Source of the DNA: an uncultured Gammaproteobacteria bacterium
GTDB lineage: Bacteria; Pseudomonadota; Gammaproteobacteria; Nitrosococcales; Methylophagaceae
NCBI GenBank assembly: GCA_905479985.1
Contig: CAJQOM010000018.1
Location: 1-64,000 of the forward strand
DNA length: 64,000 bases
Reading direction: 5' to 3'
Shown: piece after piece, positions 41,336 to 51,146 of the stretch
How the letters are laid out: each line of letters starts with the position of its first letter
Position numbering within the stretch: the first letter of the stretch is position 1
The notes under the pieces: generated by a model
What the model saw: the letters and a program-made list of their open reading frames with translations, nothing else
What the model was told of the DNA's origin: nothing
The model's database searches: none
Position numbers and translations under genes: made by a program

Positions 41336-42343
41336 ATGTGGAGTCTTGAAGAAATAGCACAACACGTCAACGGCGAAGTAATAGGAGATGATACTTGGCA
41401 GGTTGAAGGGGTTGCGACCTTAAAAACAGCCGAAAAGCGGCATATTAGCTTTTTAGCGAATAGTAAATATACAAAGTATTTATCATCAACGAAAGCTGGG
41501 GCAGTGATAATCTCAAAGAAAATGCTTAGCGCCATCGCTGGCAATGCGATTGTAGTTGATGACCCTTATATTGCTTATGCCATGGTGGCGGGCTTGCTGA
41601 ACCCAGAACCAGATAGTGAGGCAATGACGGCATTAACGGCTGTAATAAGTCCCAAGTCAAAAATAGCAGCGAATGCAAATATTGGGCACCATGTTGTTAT
41701 TGGTGACAATGTCTTTATAGGGCCTAATGCAGTTATTGGTGCAGGCACAGTGATTGAACAGGGCGTTAGTATTGGTAAGAATGCACGGATCAGCCCTAAT
41801 GTCACCATTTGTTCACATGTCAAAATTGGCGATAATATTATTATTCATCCTGGCGTCGTAATAGGTGCAGATGGTTTTGGCATTGCAAATAATAAAGGGA
41901 AATGGATTAAAGTCCCGCAACTAGGTAGCGTTGAAATTGGTGATGATGTTGAAATTGGTGCCAATACGACGATCGATTGCGGCGCGCTTGAAAATACCAT
42001 TATTGGCAATGGTGTAAAGCTCGATAATCAAATTCAAATTGCTCACAATGACATTATTGGAGATAACACCGTAATTGCTGGCTGTGTTGGTATCGCTGGG
42101 AGTACCGAAATTGGTCAAAACTGTATTATTGGTGGTGGTGTTGGCATCAGTGGCCATCTCAATATTGCTGATGGTGTTATGATAACCGGTATGACAATGG
42201 TGACGAAATCTATTAAGGAGCCGGGCAGTTATTCTTCTGGTATCCCTGCGGATACAACCAGTCAATGGCATAAGAATGTCGTTCGTTACCGTCAATTGGG
42301 CAAACTCAGCGAGCGTGTTAAAAAGTTAGAACGTGGTAATTAA
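41336..42343 (+). CDS. lpxD: UDP-3-O-acylglucosamine N-acyltransferase
   Basis: Hexapeptide repeats, VIGADGFGIANNKGKWIKVPQLGSVEIGDDVEIGANTTIDCGAL, LDNQIQIAHN. Confidence 0.97.
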   Translation: MWSLEEIAQHVNGEVIGDDTWQVEGVATLKTAEKRHISFLANSKYTKYLSSTKAGAVIISKKMLSAIAGNAIVVDDPYIAYAMVAGLLNPEPDSEAMTALTAVISPKSKIAANANIGHHVVIGDNVFIGPNAVIGAGTVIEQGVSIGKNARISPNVTICSHVKIGDNIIIHPGVVIGADGFGIANNKGKWIKVPQLGSVEIGDDVEIGANTTIDCGALENTIIGNGVKLDNQIQIAHNDIIGDNTVIAGCVGIAGSTEIGQNCIIGGGVGISGHLNIADGVMITGMTMVTKSIKEPGSYSSGIPADTTSQWHKNVVRYRQLGKLSERVKKLERGN

Positions 42344-42445
42344 CCCCAAACTGTTCTAATATTTAGAGCAACAATTGACAATACATTAGAAAAAATTAGC
42401 TTAGAAAACAGGCTAAACATCTACAGCGTAAAAGGATAAGAAAGC

Positions 42446-42895
42446 TTGAATACCATCGATATACATGAAATACAGAAACTACTTCCTCATAGATATCCTT
42501 TTTTACTGATAGATCGCGTTATTGACTATACCCCTGGAGAGCATTTAGTGGGTATTAAGAATATTACATTCAATGAACCCCAGTTTACAGGTCATTTTCC
42601 ACAGCGCGTGATTATGCCCGGCGTGTTGATTTTAGAAGCGCTAGCACAAGCAACTGGCTTATTGGCATTTAAAACAGCGGATGAATTGAGCTCTGATAAA
42701 GAGTTATATTATTTAGCGGGCATCGACAATGCCCGATTTAAACGCCCAGTCGAGCCAGGCGATCAAATAAAGTTAGACGTAAAACTAGTCAAACAAAAAC
42801 GTAACCTATGGAAATTTTTCGGTGAAGCAACGGTAGATGGCGAATTAATCGTCAGCGCCGATATTATGTGTGTTAATCAGCCCTTACCACAATGA
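42446..42895 (+). CDS. fabZ: 3-hydroxyacyl-ACP dehydratase FabZ
   Basis: [39 protein letters not shown]. Confidence 0.98.
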   Translation: MNTIDIHEIQKLLPHRYPFLLIDRVIDYTPGEHLVGIKNITFNEPQFTGHFPQRVIMPGVLILEALAQATGLLAFKTADELSSDKELYYLAGIDNARFKRPVEPGDQIKLDVKLVKQKRNLWKFFGEATVDGELIVSADIMCVNQPLPQ

Positions 42896-43662
42896 TCCAC
42901 GCTACAGCGGTTATAGATCCATCAGCTACGATTGGTGACAATGTTTCTATCGGTCCCTATTCTATTATTGGCCCAGATGTAGAAATTGGCAATGACTGCC
43001 AGATTGCATCACATGTTGTGATGAATGGTCCAACGAGGATAGGTAAAAATAATCAAATCTATCAATTCGCCTCAATTGGTGAAATACCACAAGACAAGAA
43101 GTATGCCGGCGAACCAACACGGTTAGAAATTGGTGATAATAATGTGATCAGGGAAAGCGTCACGATTAATCGTGGCACGGTTCAAGGTGGCGGAATCACT
43201 AAAATCGGCAATGATAATTGGATCATGGCTTATGTCCATATTGCGCATGACTGCATTATTGGCAATGCAAATACTTTCGCCAATAATGCCACACTTGCGG
43301 GTCATGTCATTGTTGATGATTTTGTCATATTAGGTGGCTTTACATTGGTGAGCCAATTTAACGAAATAGCATCCTATTCTTTCAGTGCCATGGGCAGTGT
43401 CATATCGCGTAATGTCCCGCCCTATGTCTTGGTCTCGGGTCATATGGCAAAACCAGTCGGTGTTAATGTCGAAGGGTTAAAGCGCCATGGCTTTACGGAG
43501 CAACAGATCAAGAACGTGAGAAAAGCTTATAAATTAACTTATCGTTCAGGCCTAAAAATAGACGAGGCAAATCAAGCCATACGAGCACTTGAGCAAGAAC
43601 AAGCCGAATTGAGTTTATATACTGACTTTCTTACGCAGCGACAAGGTGGCATTATTCGCTAA
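42892..43662 (+). CDS. lpxA: UDP-N-acetylglucosamine acyltransferase
   Basis: Hexapeptide repeats, [36 protein letters not shown]. Confidence 0.97.
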   Translation: MIHATAVIDPSATIGDNVSIGPYSIIGPDVEIGNDCQIASHVVMNGPTRIGKNNQIYQFASIGEIPQDKKYAGEPTRLEIGDNNVIRESVTINRGTVQGGGITKIGNDNWIMAYVHIAHDCIIGNANTFANNATLAGHVIVDDFVILGGFTLVSQFNEIASYSFSAMGSVISRNVPPYVLVSGHMAKPVGVNVEGLKRHGFTEQQIKNVRKAYKLTYRSGLKIDEANQAIRALEQEQAELSLYTDFLTQRQGGIIR

Positions 43663-43680
43663 AAGCGATAATAAAATAAA

Positions 43681-43709
43681 AAAAGGGCTTACTAATGTAA
43701 GCCCTTTTT
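43681..43709. terminator. Hairpin terminator after lpxA / between convergent amt
   Basis: AAAAGGGCTTAC-taat-GTAAGCCCTTTTT perfect stem with T-run. Confidence 0.88.
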
Positions 43710-43734
43710 CGTTGGTTGCTATGTAAACGGAGCT

Positions 43735-44919
43735 TTAGTCGTTTGCTGGTGTTGAACTGATTTTATGAATGCTTAAATCTGCGCCGTTATACTCTTCTTC
43801 CTCAGATAAGCGAAGACCAAGTAATAACTTAAGACTGCCGTAGACAATGAGCCCGCCAACAAAGGCGATGGTGACACCTAATGCGGTACCAATAAGCTGA
43901 GAGATTAAACTAACACCGCCTAAGCCACCAAAAGACAACTGACCGAAGATACCAGCAGCAATACCACCCCAAACACCACAGAGTCCATGCAAGGGCCAGA
44001 CACCTAAGACGTCATCAATTTTCCATTTATTTTGCGTCAACATAAAGGCATAAACGAATAAGCCTCCAGCGATACCACCTGTGATTAACGCACCAAGAGG
44101 GTGCATTACATCAGAGCCCGCACAAATAGCGACTAAACCGGCAAGCGGTCCATTATGGACGAAACCAGGATCGTTACGACCAACAAGACAAGCCATTAAT
44201 GTCCCACCGACCATGGCCATTAAAGAGTTCACTGCTACTAAGCCGCTGATACCATCTACTTCTTGTGCTGACATGACATTAAAGCCAAACCAACCGACAG
44301 TCAGAATCCAAGCGCCTAAGGCTAAGAAAGGAATATTGGATGGCGGGTGGGCAACAACTTCACCCCGCCGACCATAACGGCCATGACGTGGCCCTAGTAA
44401 TAAAACCGCGGCTAATGCGATCCAGCCGCCTACAGCATGCACCACGATAGAACCGGCAAAGTCATGGAAACCATAGCCATAACTTGTAGCCAACCAATCC
44501 TGTATGCCGTAAGCACCATTCCAGCTAATGCCCTCAAAGAAAGGGTAAACAAAACCGGCGATAAAAAAAGTTGCGATTAATTGCGGATTAAACTTCGCTC
44601 GCTCAGCAATACCACCGGAAACAATCGCCGGAATGGCCGCAGCAAAAGTGAGTAAGAAAAAGAATTTAACTAAAGCATAGCCATTACTATCGACTAGAGA
44701 AGGACCGGGCTGTAGGAAGTCGATGCCATAAGCAATACCATACCCAATGAAAAAATAAGCAATAGTCGAGATAGCAAAATCCATGATGATCTTAACTAAA
44801 GCATTTACTTGGTTCTTTTTACGAACCGTACCCACTTCTAAGAAAGCAAAACCAGCATGCATGGCTAAAACCATGATGGCGCCTAATAGAATAAAAAGAA
44901 CATCAGTTGAACTTTGCAC
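43735..44919 (-). CDS. amt: Ammonium transporter (Amt/MEP/Rh)
   Basis: GGIAERAKF, GSIVVHAVGGWIALAAVLLLGPRHGRYG, DDVLGVWPLHGLCGVWGGIAAGIFG; GTG at 44919 with AGGAAAGGAT RBS preferred over the track start at 44991. Confidence 0.93.
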   Translation of the reverse strand: MQSSTDVLFILLGAIMVLAMHAGFAFLEVGTVRKKNQVNALVKIIMDFAISTIAYFFIGYGIAYGIDFLQPGPSLVDSNGYALVKFFFLLTFAAAIPAIVSGGIAERAKFNPQLIATFFIAGFVYPFFEGISWNGAYGIQDWLATSYGYGFHDFAGSIVVHAVGGWIALAAVLLLGPRHGRYGRRGEVVAHPPSNIPFLALGAWILTVGWFGFNVMSAQEVDGISGLVAVNSLMAMVGGTLMACLVGRNDPGFVHNGPLAGLVAICAGSDVMHPLGALITGGIAGGLFVYAFMLTQNKWKIDDVLGVWPLHGLCGVWGGIAAGIFGQLSFGGLGGVSLISQLIGTALGVTIAFVGGLIVYGSLKLLLGLRLSEEEEYNGADLSIHKISSTPAND

Positions 44920-44951
44920 AATCCTTTCCTCACTATGTAAAAACAGGACGC

Positions 44952-44967
44952 TGCAATAACTGCACCA
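44952..44967 (-). promoter_or_regulatory. Candidate sigma54 (-24/-12) promoter of amt
   Basis: Minus strand TGGTGCAGTTATTGCA versus consensus TGGCACG-N4-TTGCA; GG and GC correctly spaced; predicted TSS ~22 nt upstream of the GTG start. Confidence 0.65.
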
Positions 44968-45061
44968 AAGTGGCTCATCTTTTATTTTCAATTACTTAGG
45001 TGGGTTTCAATCTGATAAGCATGATAAGGCGGGTGACATATTGGTGCGCTATGAAGCATGG

Positions 45062-45078
45062 GGCACCATTTTGGTGCT
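45062..45078 (-). promoter_or_regulatory. Candidate NtrC-binding site upstream of amt
   Basis: GGCACCATTTTGGTGCT closely matches NtrC consensus TGCACYA-N4-GGTGCA; second half-site TTGGTGCG at 45041-45048, 30 bp away. Confidence 0.65.
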
Positions 45079-45190
45079 AAAATTATTGCGGACGATCATA
45101 TCTACATGAGGATGTGAGATTAACGTATAATTTCCCTTTTGATTTTTATAGTGCTATTCCATTTGGAATGAGTTGCTTTGGGAGATTGGC

Positions 45191-45823
45191 GTGGATATTT
45201 ACGCATCAGATGAAGAGAAAGGCGAAGAGATTAAGCGGTGGTGGAGAGAAAATGGTCTTTCCGTCATGCTGGGTATTGCATTCGGTATCGCGGCTCTAGT
45301 TGGAGGCCGTTATTGGCTGACACAACAAGCAATGAATGTGACAAATGCATCCAGTTTATATCAGCAAGCGAACGTTTATCTTGCTGAAGGAAAAACATCA
45401 GAAGCTGCGTCATCTGTCGATCAATTGTTTAGTGATTTTTCAGCAACGCCTTATGCCACTTTTGCTGCATTAGATATGGCAAAACAGAGTGTTGCGAACA
45501 AAGATATTAATGGTGCAAAATCTTACCTTGAATGGGTCATTAACCATGCTAAGTTAGCGGGTCAAAAAGACATTGCGAGACTAAGGTTGAGCCAGTTACA
45601 GCTCAGTGAAGCAAGCTATGACGATGCATTGGCGACAGCGAATCAGAGTGATACAGCCGCTTTTAAATCATTATTTGATGAGTTAAAAGGTGATATCTAT
45701 CTGGCGCAAGGCAAAATGACTGAGGCAGCCTCGGCGTACCGCACGGCTAAAACAACACTTGAAGAAAGTGAATCACGCGGTTTAATTCTTAAATTAAAGC
45801 TTGATGATATTGCAGGATCATAA
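45191..45823 (+). CDS. yfgM: YfgM family tetratricopeptide protein (ancillary SecYEG translocon subunit)
   Basis: VDIYASDEEKGEEIKRWWRENGLSVMLGIAFGIAALVGGRYWL; upstream of bamB; GTG 45191. Confidence 0.9.
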   Translation: MDIYASDEEKGEEIKRWWRENGLSVMLGIAFGIAALVGGRYWLTQQAMNVTNASSLYQQANVYLAEGKTSEAASSVDQLFSDFSATPYATFAALDMAKQSVANKDINGAKSYLEWVINHAKLAGQKDIARLRLSQLQLSEASYDDALATANQSDTAAFKSLFDELKGDIYLAQGKMTEAASAYRTAKTTLEESESRGLILKLKLDDIAGS

Positions 45824-45827
45824 AATA

Positions 45828-47000
45828 ATGCGAACAAGCTTTAAAAGTATCACCATTTTAACGTTGAGTATGAGTTTAATGGCCTGCTCAACAGGTAAAT
45901 TACCTGATTGGTTGCTAGACGATAAAATCGTTCTGCCGCCGGCAGAATTAGTCGATTTTGAGGCTGAGTTTGAGCCAGATGTGGTTTGGTCAGAAGATGC
46001 CGGTGTTGGTGCAGATACTGAATACAGCGACTTAAGCCCATGGTTACAAAATGGTGCAGTGATTGCTGTTGATCATCAAGGTGAAGTGAATAGCTATCAA
46101 ACTGCCAATGGTGATTTAAATTGGCAAATAGAATTAGATGTCCCCGTTGTTGCGGGCCCAGGCGGCGGTGATGGACTTATCTTAATTGGCACCCAACAAG
46201 GTGAAGTCATTGCCTTGGATGAAAACACGGGCGAGTTTCAGTGGCGAAAACGGTTAACAAGTGAAGTGTTAACACCGCCCAAAGCGGCTTATGGCGTTGT
46301 CGTTGCAAGAACGGCTGATGGTCGAATGAGCGGCCTATCCGCGGCCGACGGCAGTATCTTATGGAACTACCAACGTGCAGTCCCATTATTAAGCTTACGT
46401 GGCGCTAGTCCCCCTGTTGTATATGACGATCGGGTTATTGCAGGCTATGCCAATGGCAAATTGGTTGCCTTGTCGATTACCGATGGTAAAGTGATTTGGG
46501 AGCGCAATGTTGCTGTATCACGTGGTAGAACAGAAATAGATCGCTTAGTTGATATTGATTCTGAACCCGTTATTAGGTACGGCCGAGTGTATGTTGTGGC
46601 TTATCACGGTAATGTCGCTGCGATCGATATTGCGTCTGGCCAGCAAATTTGGTCAAGAGAAATGTCATCAAAAGCCGGCCTAGATGTCGATCCAGATATC
46701 GCTGTTTATGTGAGTGATGAAGACAGCCATGTGTGGGCATTACAAGATGGGTCGGGTAATGGTTTATGGCGTCAAACAGATTTACTGCGGCGAAGAGCCA
46801 CGGCACCAGCGGTTGCAGGAGACTACGTTATCGTCGGAGATTTAGAAGGGTATGCTCATTGGCTTTCTCGAGATGATGGCCGTTTTGTCGCTAGAATGCG
46901 TATCGCGCGCTCAGCAATACGAAGTAAGCCGATCGTGAAAGATGATCTGGTCTTTATTACCGCCATTGATGGCACCTTAACCGCTGTGCGAGTACCGTAA
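45828..47000 (+). CDS. bamB: Outer membrane protein assembly factor BamB
   Basis: Lipoprotein signal LSMSLMACSTG, PQQ-type beta-propeller repeats, located before der. Confidence 0.95.
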   Translation: MRTSFKSITILTLSMSLMACSTGKLPDWLLDDKIVLPPAELVDFEAEFEPDVVWSEDAGVGADTEYSDLSPWLQNGAVIAVDHQGEVNSYQTANGDLNWQIELDVPVVAGPGGGDGLILIGTQQGEVIALDENTGEFQWRKRLTSEVLTPPKAAYGVVVARTADGRMSGLSAADGSILWNYQRAVPLLSLRGASPPVVYDDRVIAGYANGKLVALSITDGKVIWERNVAVSRGRTEIDRLVDIDSEPVIRYGRVYVVAYHGNVAAIDIASGQQIWSREMSSKAGLDVDPDIAVYVSDEDSHVWALQDGSGNGLWRQTDLLRRRATAPAVAGDYVIVGDLEGYAHWLSRDDGRFVARMRIARSAIRSKPIVKDDLVFITAIDGTLTAVRVP

Positions 47001-47004
47001 ATAG

Positions 47005-48414
47005 ATGAAACCAGTCATTGCCCTAGTCGGGCGGCCGAATGTAGGAAAATCAACATTATTTAACAAGTTGACACGAAGCCGTGATGCGCTAGTGGCCGAT
47101 CATGCTGGTTTAACACGCGATAGAATTTATGGTACGGCCGAGATAGAGGGCTGTACTTTTATTTTGATCGATACTGGTGGCTTAACGGAACAAGCTGACG
47201 ACATGTCAGGTTTAATGCGCCAACAAGCACAAATAGCCATTGAAGAAGCCGATACCATCTTCTTCTTAGTCGATGGGCGGGCCGGTCTAACAGCAGCGGA
47301 TGAAGATGTGGCAACGCAACTGCGTAATGCTGATAAGCCGGTGATTCTCGTTGTTAATAAAGCAGAAGGTGAGCGGCCTGAAATGATGGCGGCTGATTTT
47401 TATTCGCTTGGCCTCGGCGAACCACAAGTGATTTCAGCAACCCAAAATAGGGGAGTCTCATCACTGATGGGGCAACTCCGTGACATAACGCCGAATGTCG
47501 TTAGTCAACGAAATGACTTTGATGAAGAAGATGATGGAGATACATCACAAGTCATTCGACTCGCAGTGATGGGTCGGCCAAATGTCGGAAAATCGACCTT
47601 AATAAACCGAATTATGGGTGAAGAACGTGTTGTTGCCTACGATGAGCCGGGTACGACGAGAGACAGTATTCATATTCCATTTGAGAAAGACAATCGTGAA
47701 TATATCTTAATTGATACTGCGGGTGTTCGCAGACGATCGAAAGTCTCTGAAATGTTAGAAAAATTCAGTATTGTCAAAACATTACAGGCGTTAGAAGAAG
47801 CCAATGTGGTGATCTTAGTATTAGATGCGCATGAAGGCATCGTAGAGCAGGACTTACATTTAGCCGGTTTGATTATTGAAAGCGGCCGTGCGGTCGTGAT
47901 TGCAGTTAATAAATGGGATGGCTTAGATAAATCAGAACGGGAATGGGTTGCGACTCACATTGAACGCCGCTTACCGTTCTTAAGCTTTGCTAAAACACAC
48001 TTTATTTCAGCTTTGCATGGCAGTGGCGTTGGTTTATTGTTTAAATCAGTAAACCAAGGCTATGATTCGGCAATGGCGCAGTTACAAACACCGAGATTAA
48101 CGCGCGTCCTAGAAGATGCTGTGGCCGATCACCAGCCACCACTTGTCAGAGGGCGTCGTATTAAGTTTCGATATGCCCATCTTGGTGGCAAGAACCCACC
48201 GCGCATTATCATTCATGGCAATCAAACGGATTCAACACCACAAAGTTATCGTCGTTACTTAGAAAATACCTTTAGAGATGTATTAAAGCTTCACGGAACG
48301 CCAGTGATGATTGAGTTTAAGCAGAGTGATAATCCTTTCAAAGGCCGTAAAGCCAAGTCCACTTATGCACATACGGCGAAAGAACGCAAAGCGCAGAAGC
48401 GGGAACGAAAATAG
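47005..48414 (+). CDS. der: Ribosome biogenesis GTPase Der
   Basis: Two G domains (GRPNVGKSTLFNKL and GRPNVGKSTLINRI), KH-like C-terminus. Confidence 0.98.
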   Translation: MKPVIALVGRPNVGKSTLFNKLTRSRDALVADHAGLTRDRIYGTAEIEGCTFILIDTGGLTEQADDMSGLMRQQAQIAIEEADTIFFLVDGRAGLTAADEDVATQLRNADKPVILVVNKAEGERPEMMAADFYSLGLGEPQVISATQNRGVSSLMGQLRDITPNVVSQRNDFDEEDDGDTSQVIRLAVMGRPNVGKSTLINRIMGEERVVAYDEPGTTRDSIHIPFEKDNREYILIDTAGVRRRSKVSEMLEKFSIVKTLQALEEANVVILVLDAHEGIVEQDLHLAGLIIESGRAVVIAVNKWDGLDKSEREWVATHIERRLPFLSFAKTHFISALHGSGVGLLFKSVNQGYDSAMAQLQTPRLTRVLEDAVADHQPPLVRGRRIKFRYAHLGGKNPPRIIIHGNQTDSTPQSYRRYLENTFRDVLKLHGTPVMIEFKQSDNPFKGRKAKSTYAHTAKERKAQKRERK

Positions 48415-48416
48415 TT

Positions 48417-48755
48417 CTATAAAAGACCTTCATCATCGCCCATTAGATTATCTAGGCTATTAATATGTCCCCGTATTTCCTCACGTGATGATAATTTTTC
48501 TTGGGCTGCGAAAGGGAGATCAGTAAACAAAATGACCTTCTTATCGATCAGAGTATTGATTAAATCTTCCAACACCCGAACAAGATCATTATCAGAAGTA
48601 GATAAGGCTACTTTAGCCTCATCACTTTTAGCAGCACCAGCAAAATAAGCGATTAATTCTGGCGCGTGTAGGGAGAGCGCTTCATCCTGCGGAGATTGCG
48701 CAGTTTCATTGACGGCAATAATGTGACCTTGGGCATTACGTTGGATATAAGCCAT
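48417..48755 (-). CDS. Small conserved hypothetical protein (resembles short Pseudomonas proteins sometimes mis-named tryptophan synthase beta-like)
   Basis: MAYIQRNAQGHIIAVNE and SDNDLVRVLEDLINTLIDKKVILFTDLPFAAQEKL, matched from memory. Confidence 0.7.
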   Translation of the reverse strand: MAYIQRNAQGHIIAVNETAQSPQDEALSLHAPELIAYFAGAAKSDEAKVALSTSDNDLVRVLEDLINTLIDKKVILFTDLPFAAQEKLSSREEIRGHINSLDNLMGDDEGLL

Positions 48756-48986
48756 TAAATTTTTCCTAACTGAAACAATTCTTGAACAATATCACAATTG
48801 CCAGCAATCTTGGTTTACATATCTTAAAAAAGCTGTAAAGCTCAGTACTTAAGTAGGTTTGTTTAACTAATTTATAGCTAAGGGTTCAGGGTAGATTCAG
48901 TTTAGAGACGTATACTCTTTGCAATCTTAGTAACGTTGACAGGCAAACCAGTTATATTCTCGAGCGTGTTAGGAAGTGATATTTAA

Positions 48987-51143
48987 GTGACAGAGCAACA
49001 AACCCACCGGGCCAATTTTGACCAAAGCACAGTCGATGATACTTTGCTGGGCTGTCTTACGATCTTAGCTAAAATATTAGATAAACCTCACAGTGCCGAT
49101 GCTTTAATAGCCGGGCTACCATTAGTTGATAATAAGTTAACCCCTAAATTATTTTCACGTGCGGCAGAACGAGCAGGCCTATCCTCTAAAATTGTTAAAC
49201 GGCCCCTAAATAAATTATCTAACCTCGTTTTACCTGCCGTGCTATTGCTAAACAATGATGCTGCTTGTGTGGTTTTAAAAATGACGAATACATCAGCCAC
49301 CGTCATTTTTCCAGAGTCCGGTGAGGGTGAAGCGAATATTAATTTAGATGACTTGCAGCAACACTATGCGGGTTATGCGATTTTCATCAAGCCAGTACAT
49401 CATTTCGACCAGCGTACCAAACAAACAGAAGTGCCTAAAACAGGACATTGGTTTTGGGGCACCATCGCGAGGTTTTGGCCAATCTATACCGAAGTGTTCA
49501 TCGCTTCAATTCTGGTCAACAGTTTTGCGCTAGCATCACCGTTATTTGTGATGAATGTTTACGACAGAGTTGTGCCAAATCAGGCGATTGAGACTTTATG
49601 GGTACTAGCCATGGGGGTCGGCATTGTATTCATATTTGATTTGTTATTGAGAACATTACGTGGTTATTTCATTGACGTTGCCGGTAAAAAAGCCGACGTT
49701 ATCTTATCTGCAACTATTTTTGAAAAAGTCTTGGGCATTAAAATGTCTGCTCGCTCGAACTCAGTGGGCTCGTTCGCTAACAATATGCAAGAGTTTGAGT
49801 CATTTCGTGAGTTTTTTACATCCGCGACCTTAACGACGTTAATAGACTTACCGTTTACCTTTTTCTTTATTTTCGTTATTTGGACCATCTCCGGCGAATT
49901 AGCTTATGTGCCGCTGATTGCTATTCCCATTGTTATCATCGCGAGTTTGATCATCCAAGTGCCATTGAAAAAAGCCGTTAATGAGTTATTCCGACATTCT
50001 GGTCAAAAAAGTGCGACCTTAATAGAGTCGTTAACAGGGTTAGAAACCATTAAAAGTATTGGTGCTGAATCACCGGTTCAGCGTAAATGGGAACAAACCA
50101 TTGGCTTTATTTCAAAACATAGTCAACGGGCACGCGTGTTATCAGCCACTGCAGTTAACTTTACGACATTTATTCAACAAATGGCGTCCGTATCGGTCGT
50201 TGTTTTCGGCGTTTATATGATTGCCGAAGGGGATATCACAATGGGGGCACTGATTGCGAGTACCTTGCTCACTGGCCGTGCTTTAGCGCCGCTGGGCCAA
50301 GTTGCCAGTACTTTAGCGCGCTACCATCAATCAAAAGCCGCTTTGAGTTCTTTGAATCACTTAATGAACTTGCCGGTTGAAAGACCAACAGGGCGCGAAT
50401 TTTTACACCGCCCTGACTTTAGTGGCGGCGTAGAGTTTAAAAACGTGTCATTCCGTTACCCGGAACAAGCAGTTGATGCATTATCAGGTATTAGCTTTAA
50501 AATTACACCGGGTGAAAAAGTGGCCTTTATTGGTCGAATTGGCTCAGGAAAAAGCTCAATAGAAAAACTCATTTTAGGCCTTTATGAACCGAGCTCTGGC
50601 TCTATTTTATTAGATGGGACTGACATCAGACAAATTGACCCAGTCGATTTACGACGTAATATTGGCTATGCACCACAAGATGTCACCTTATTTTTTGGCA
50701 GTATCAGAGACAACATCGCATTAGGTAAGCCTTTTGCCGACGATAAGGCTATTTTAAAAGCAGCTGAAATAGCGGGTGTCAGTGAGTTTGTAAGTCGCCA
50801 TCCTTCCGGTTTTGACATGCCAGCAGGCGAACGCGGTGAAGGTTTGTCTGGCGGCCAACGTCAGAGTGTTACCGTCGCTAGGGCATTATTACTTGATCCG
50901 GCAGTATTAGTACTAGATGAACCGACGAATGCGATGGATAACAGTACAGAAGAACAATTTAAGGCGCGTTTAGCTGACACATTAGAAGATAAAACGTTAT
51001 TACTCGTGACCCATAAGGCATCGTTATTAAGTTTAGTGGATCGGGTAATCGTGTTGGACCAAAGTCGAATCGTTGCCGATGGGCCAAGAGATCAAATCTT
51101 AAAGGCATTGAAACAAGGCCAAATTAAAGTGTCGGAAGGATAA
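48987..51143 (+). CDS. Type I secretion ABC transporter with degenerate C39-like domain (LapB/LssB type)
   Basis: C39-like N domain without catalytic Cys/His, 6 TM, Walker A GRIGSGKSS, GEGLSGGQRQSVTVARALLLDPAVLVLDEPT. Confidence 0.92.
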   Translation: MTEQQTHRANFDQSTVDDTLLGCLTILAKILDKPHSADALIAGLPLVDNKLTPKLFSRAAERAGLSSKIVKRPLNKLSNLVLPAVLLLNNDAACVVLKMTNTSATVIFPESGEGEANINLDDLQQHYAGYAIFIKPVHHFDQRTKQTEVPKTGHWFWGTIARFWPIYTEVFIASILVNSFALASPLFVMNVYDRVVPNQAIETLWVLAMGVGIVFIFDLLLRTLRGYFIDVAGKKADVILSATIFEKVLGIKMSARSNSVGSFANNMQEFESFREFFTSATLTTLIDLPFTFFFIFVIWTISGELAYVPLIAIPIVIIASLIIQVPLKKAVNELFRHSGQKSATLIESLTGLETIKSIGAESPVQRKWEQTIGFISKHSQRARVLSATAVNFTTFIQQMASVSVVVFGVYMIAEGDITMGALIASTLLTGRALAPLGQVASTLARYHQSKAALSSLNHLMNLPVERPTGREFLHRPDFSGGVEFKNVSFRYPEQAVDALSGISFKITPGEKVAFIGRIGSGKSSIEKLILGLYEPSSGSILLDGTDIRQIDPVDLRRNIGYAPQDVTLFFGSIRDNIALGKPFADDKAILKAAEIAGVSEFVSRHPSGFDMPAGERGEGLSGGQRQSVTVARALLLDPAVLVLDEPTNAMDNSTEEQFKARLADTLEDKTLLLVTHKASLLSLVDRVIVLDQSRIVADGPRDQILKALKQGQIKVSEG

Positions 51144-51146
51144 CAG

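Noticed and set aside
44920-44991. N-terminal extension of Amt in the ORF track
   Set aside because: It covers a likely sigma54 promoter and has no signal-peptide-like sequence; GTG at 44919 has a good RBS
48417-48755. Tryptophan synthase beta-like identity
   Set aside because: The protein is only 112 aa and has no PLP fold; the name sometimes attached to similar short proteins looks like a misannotation
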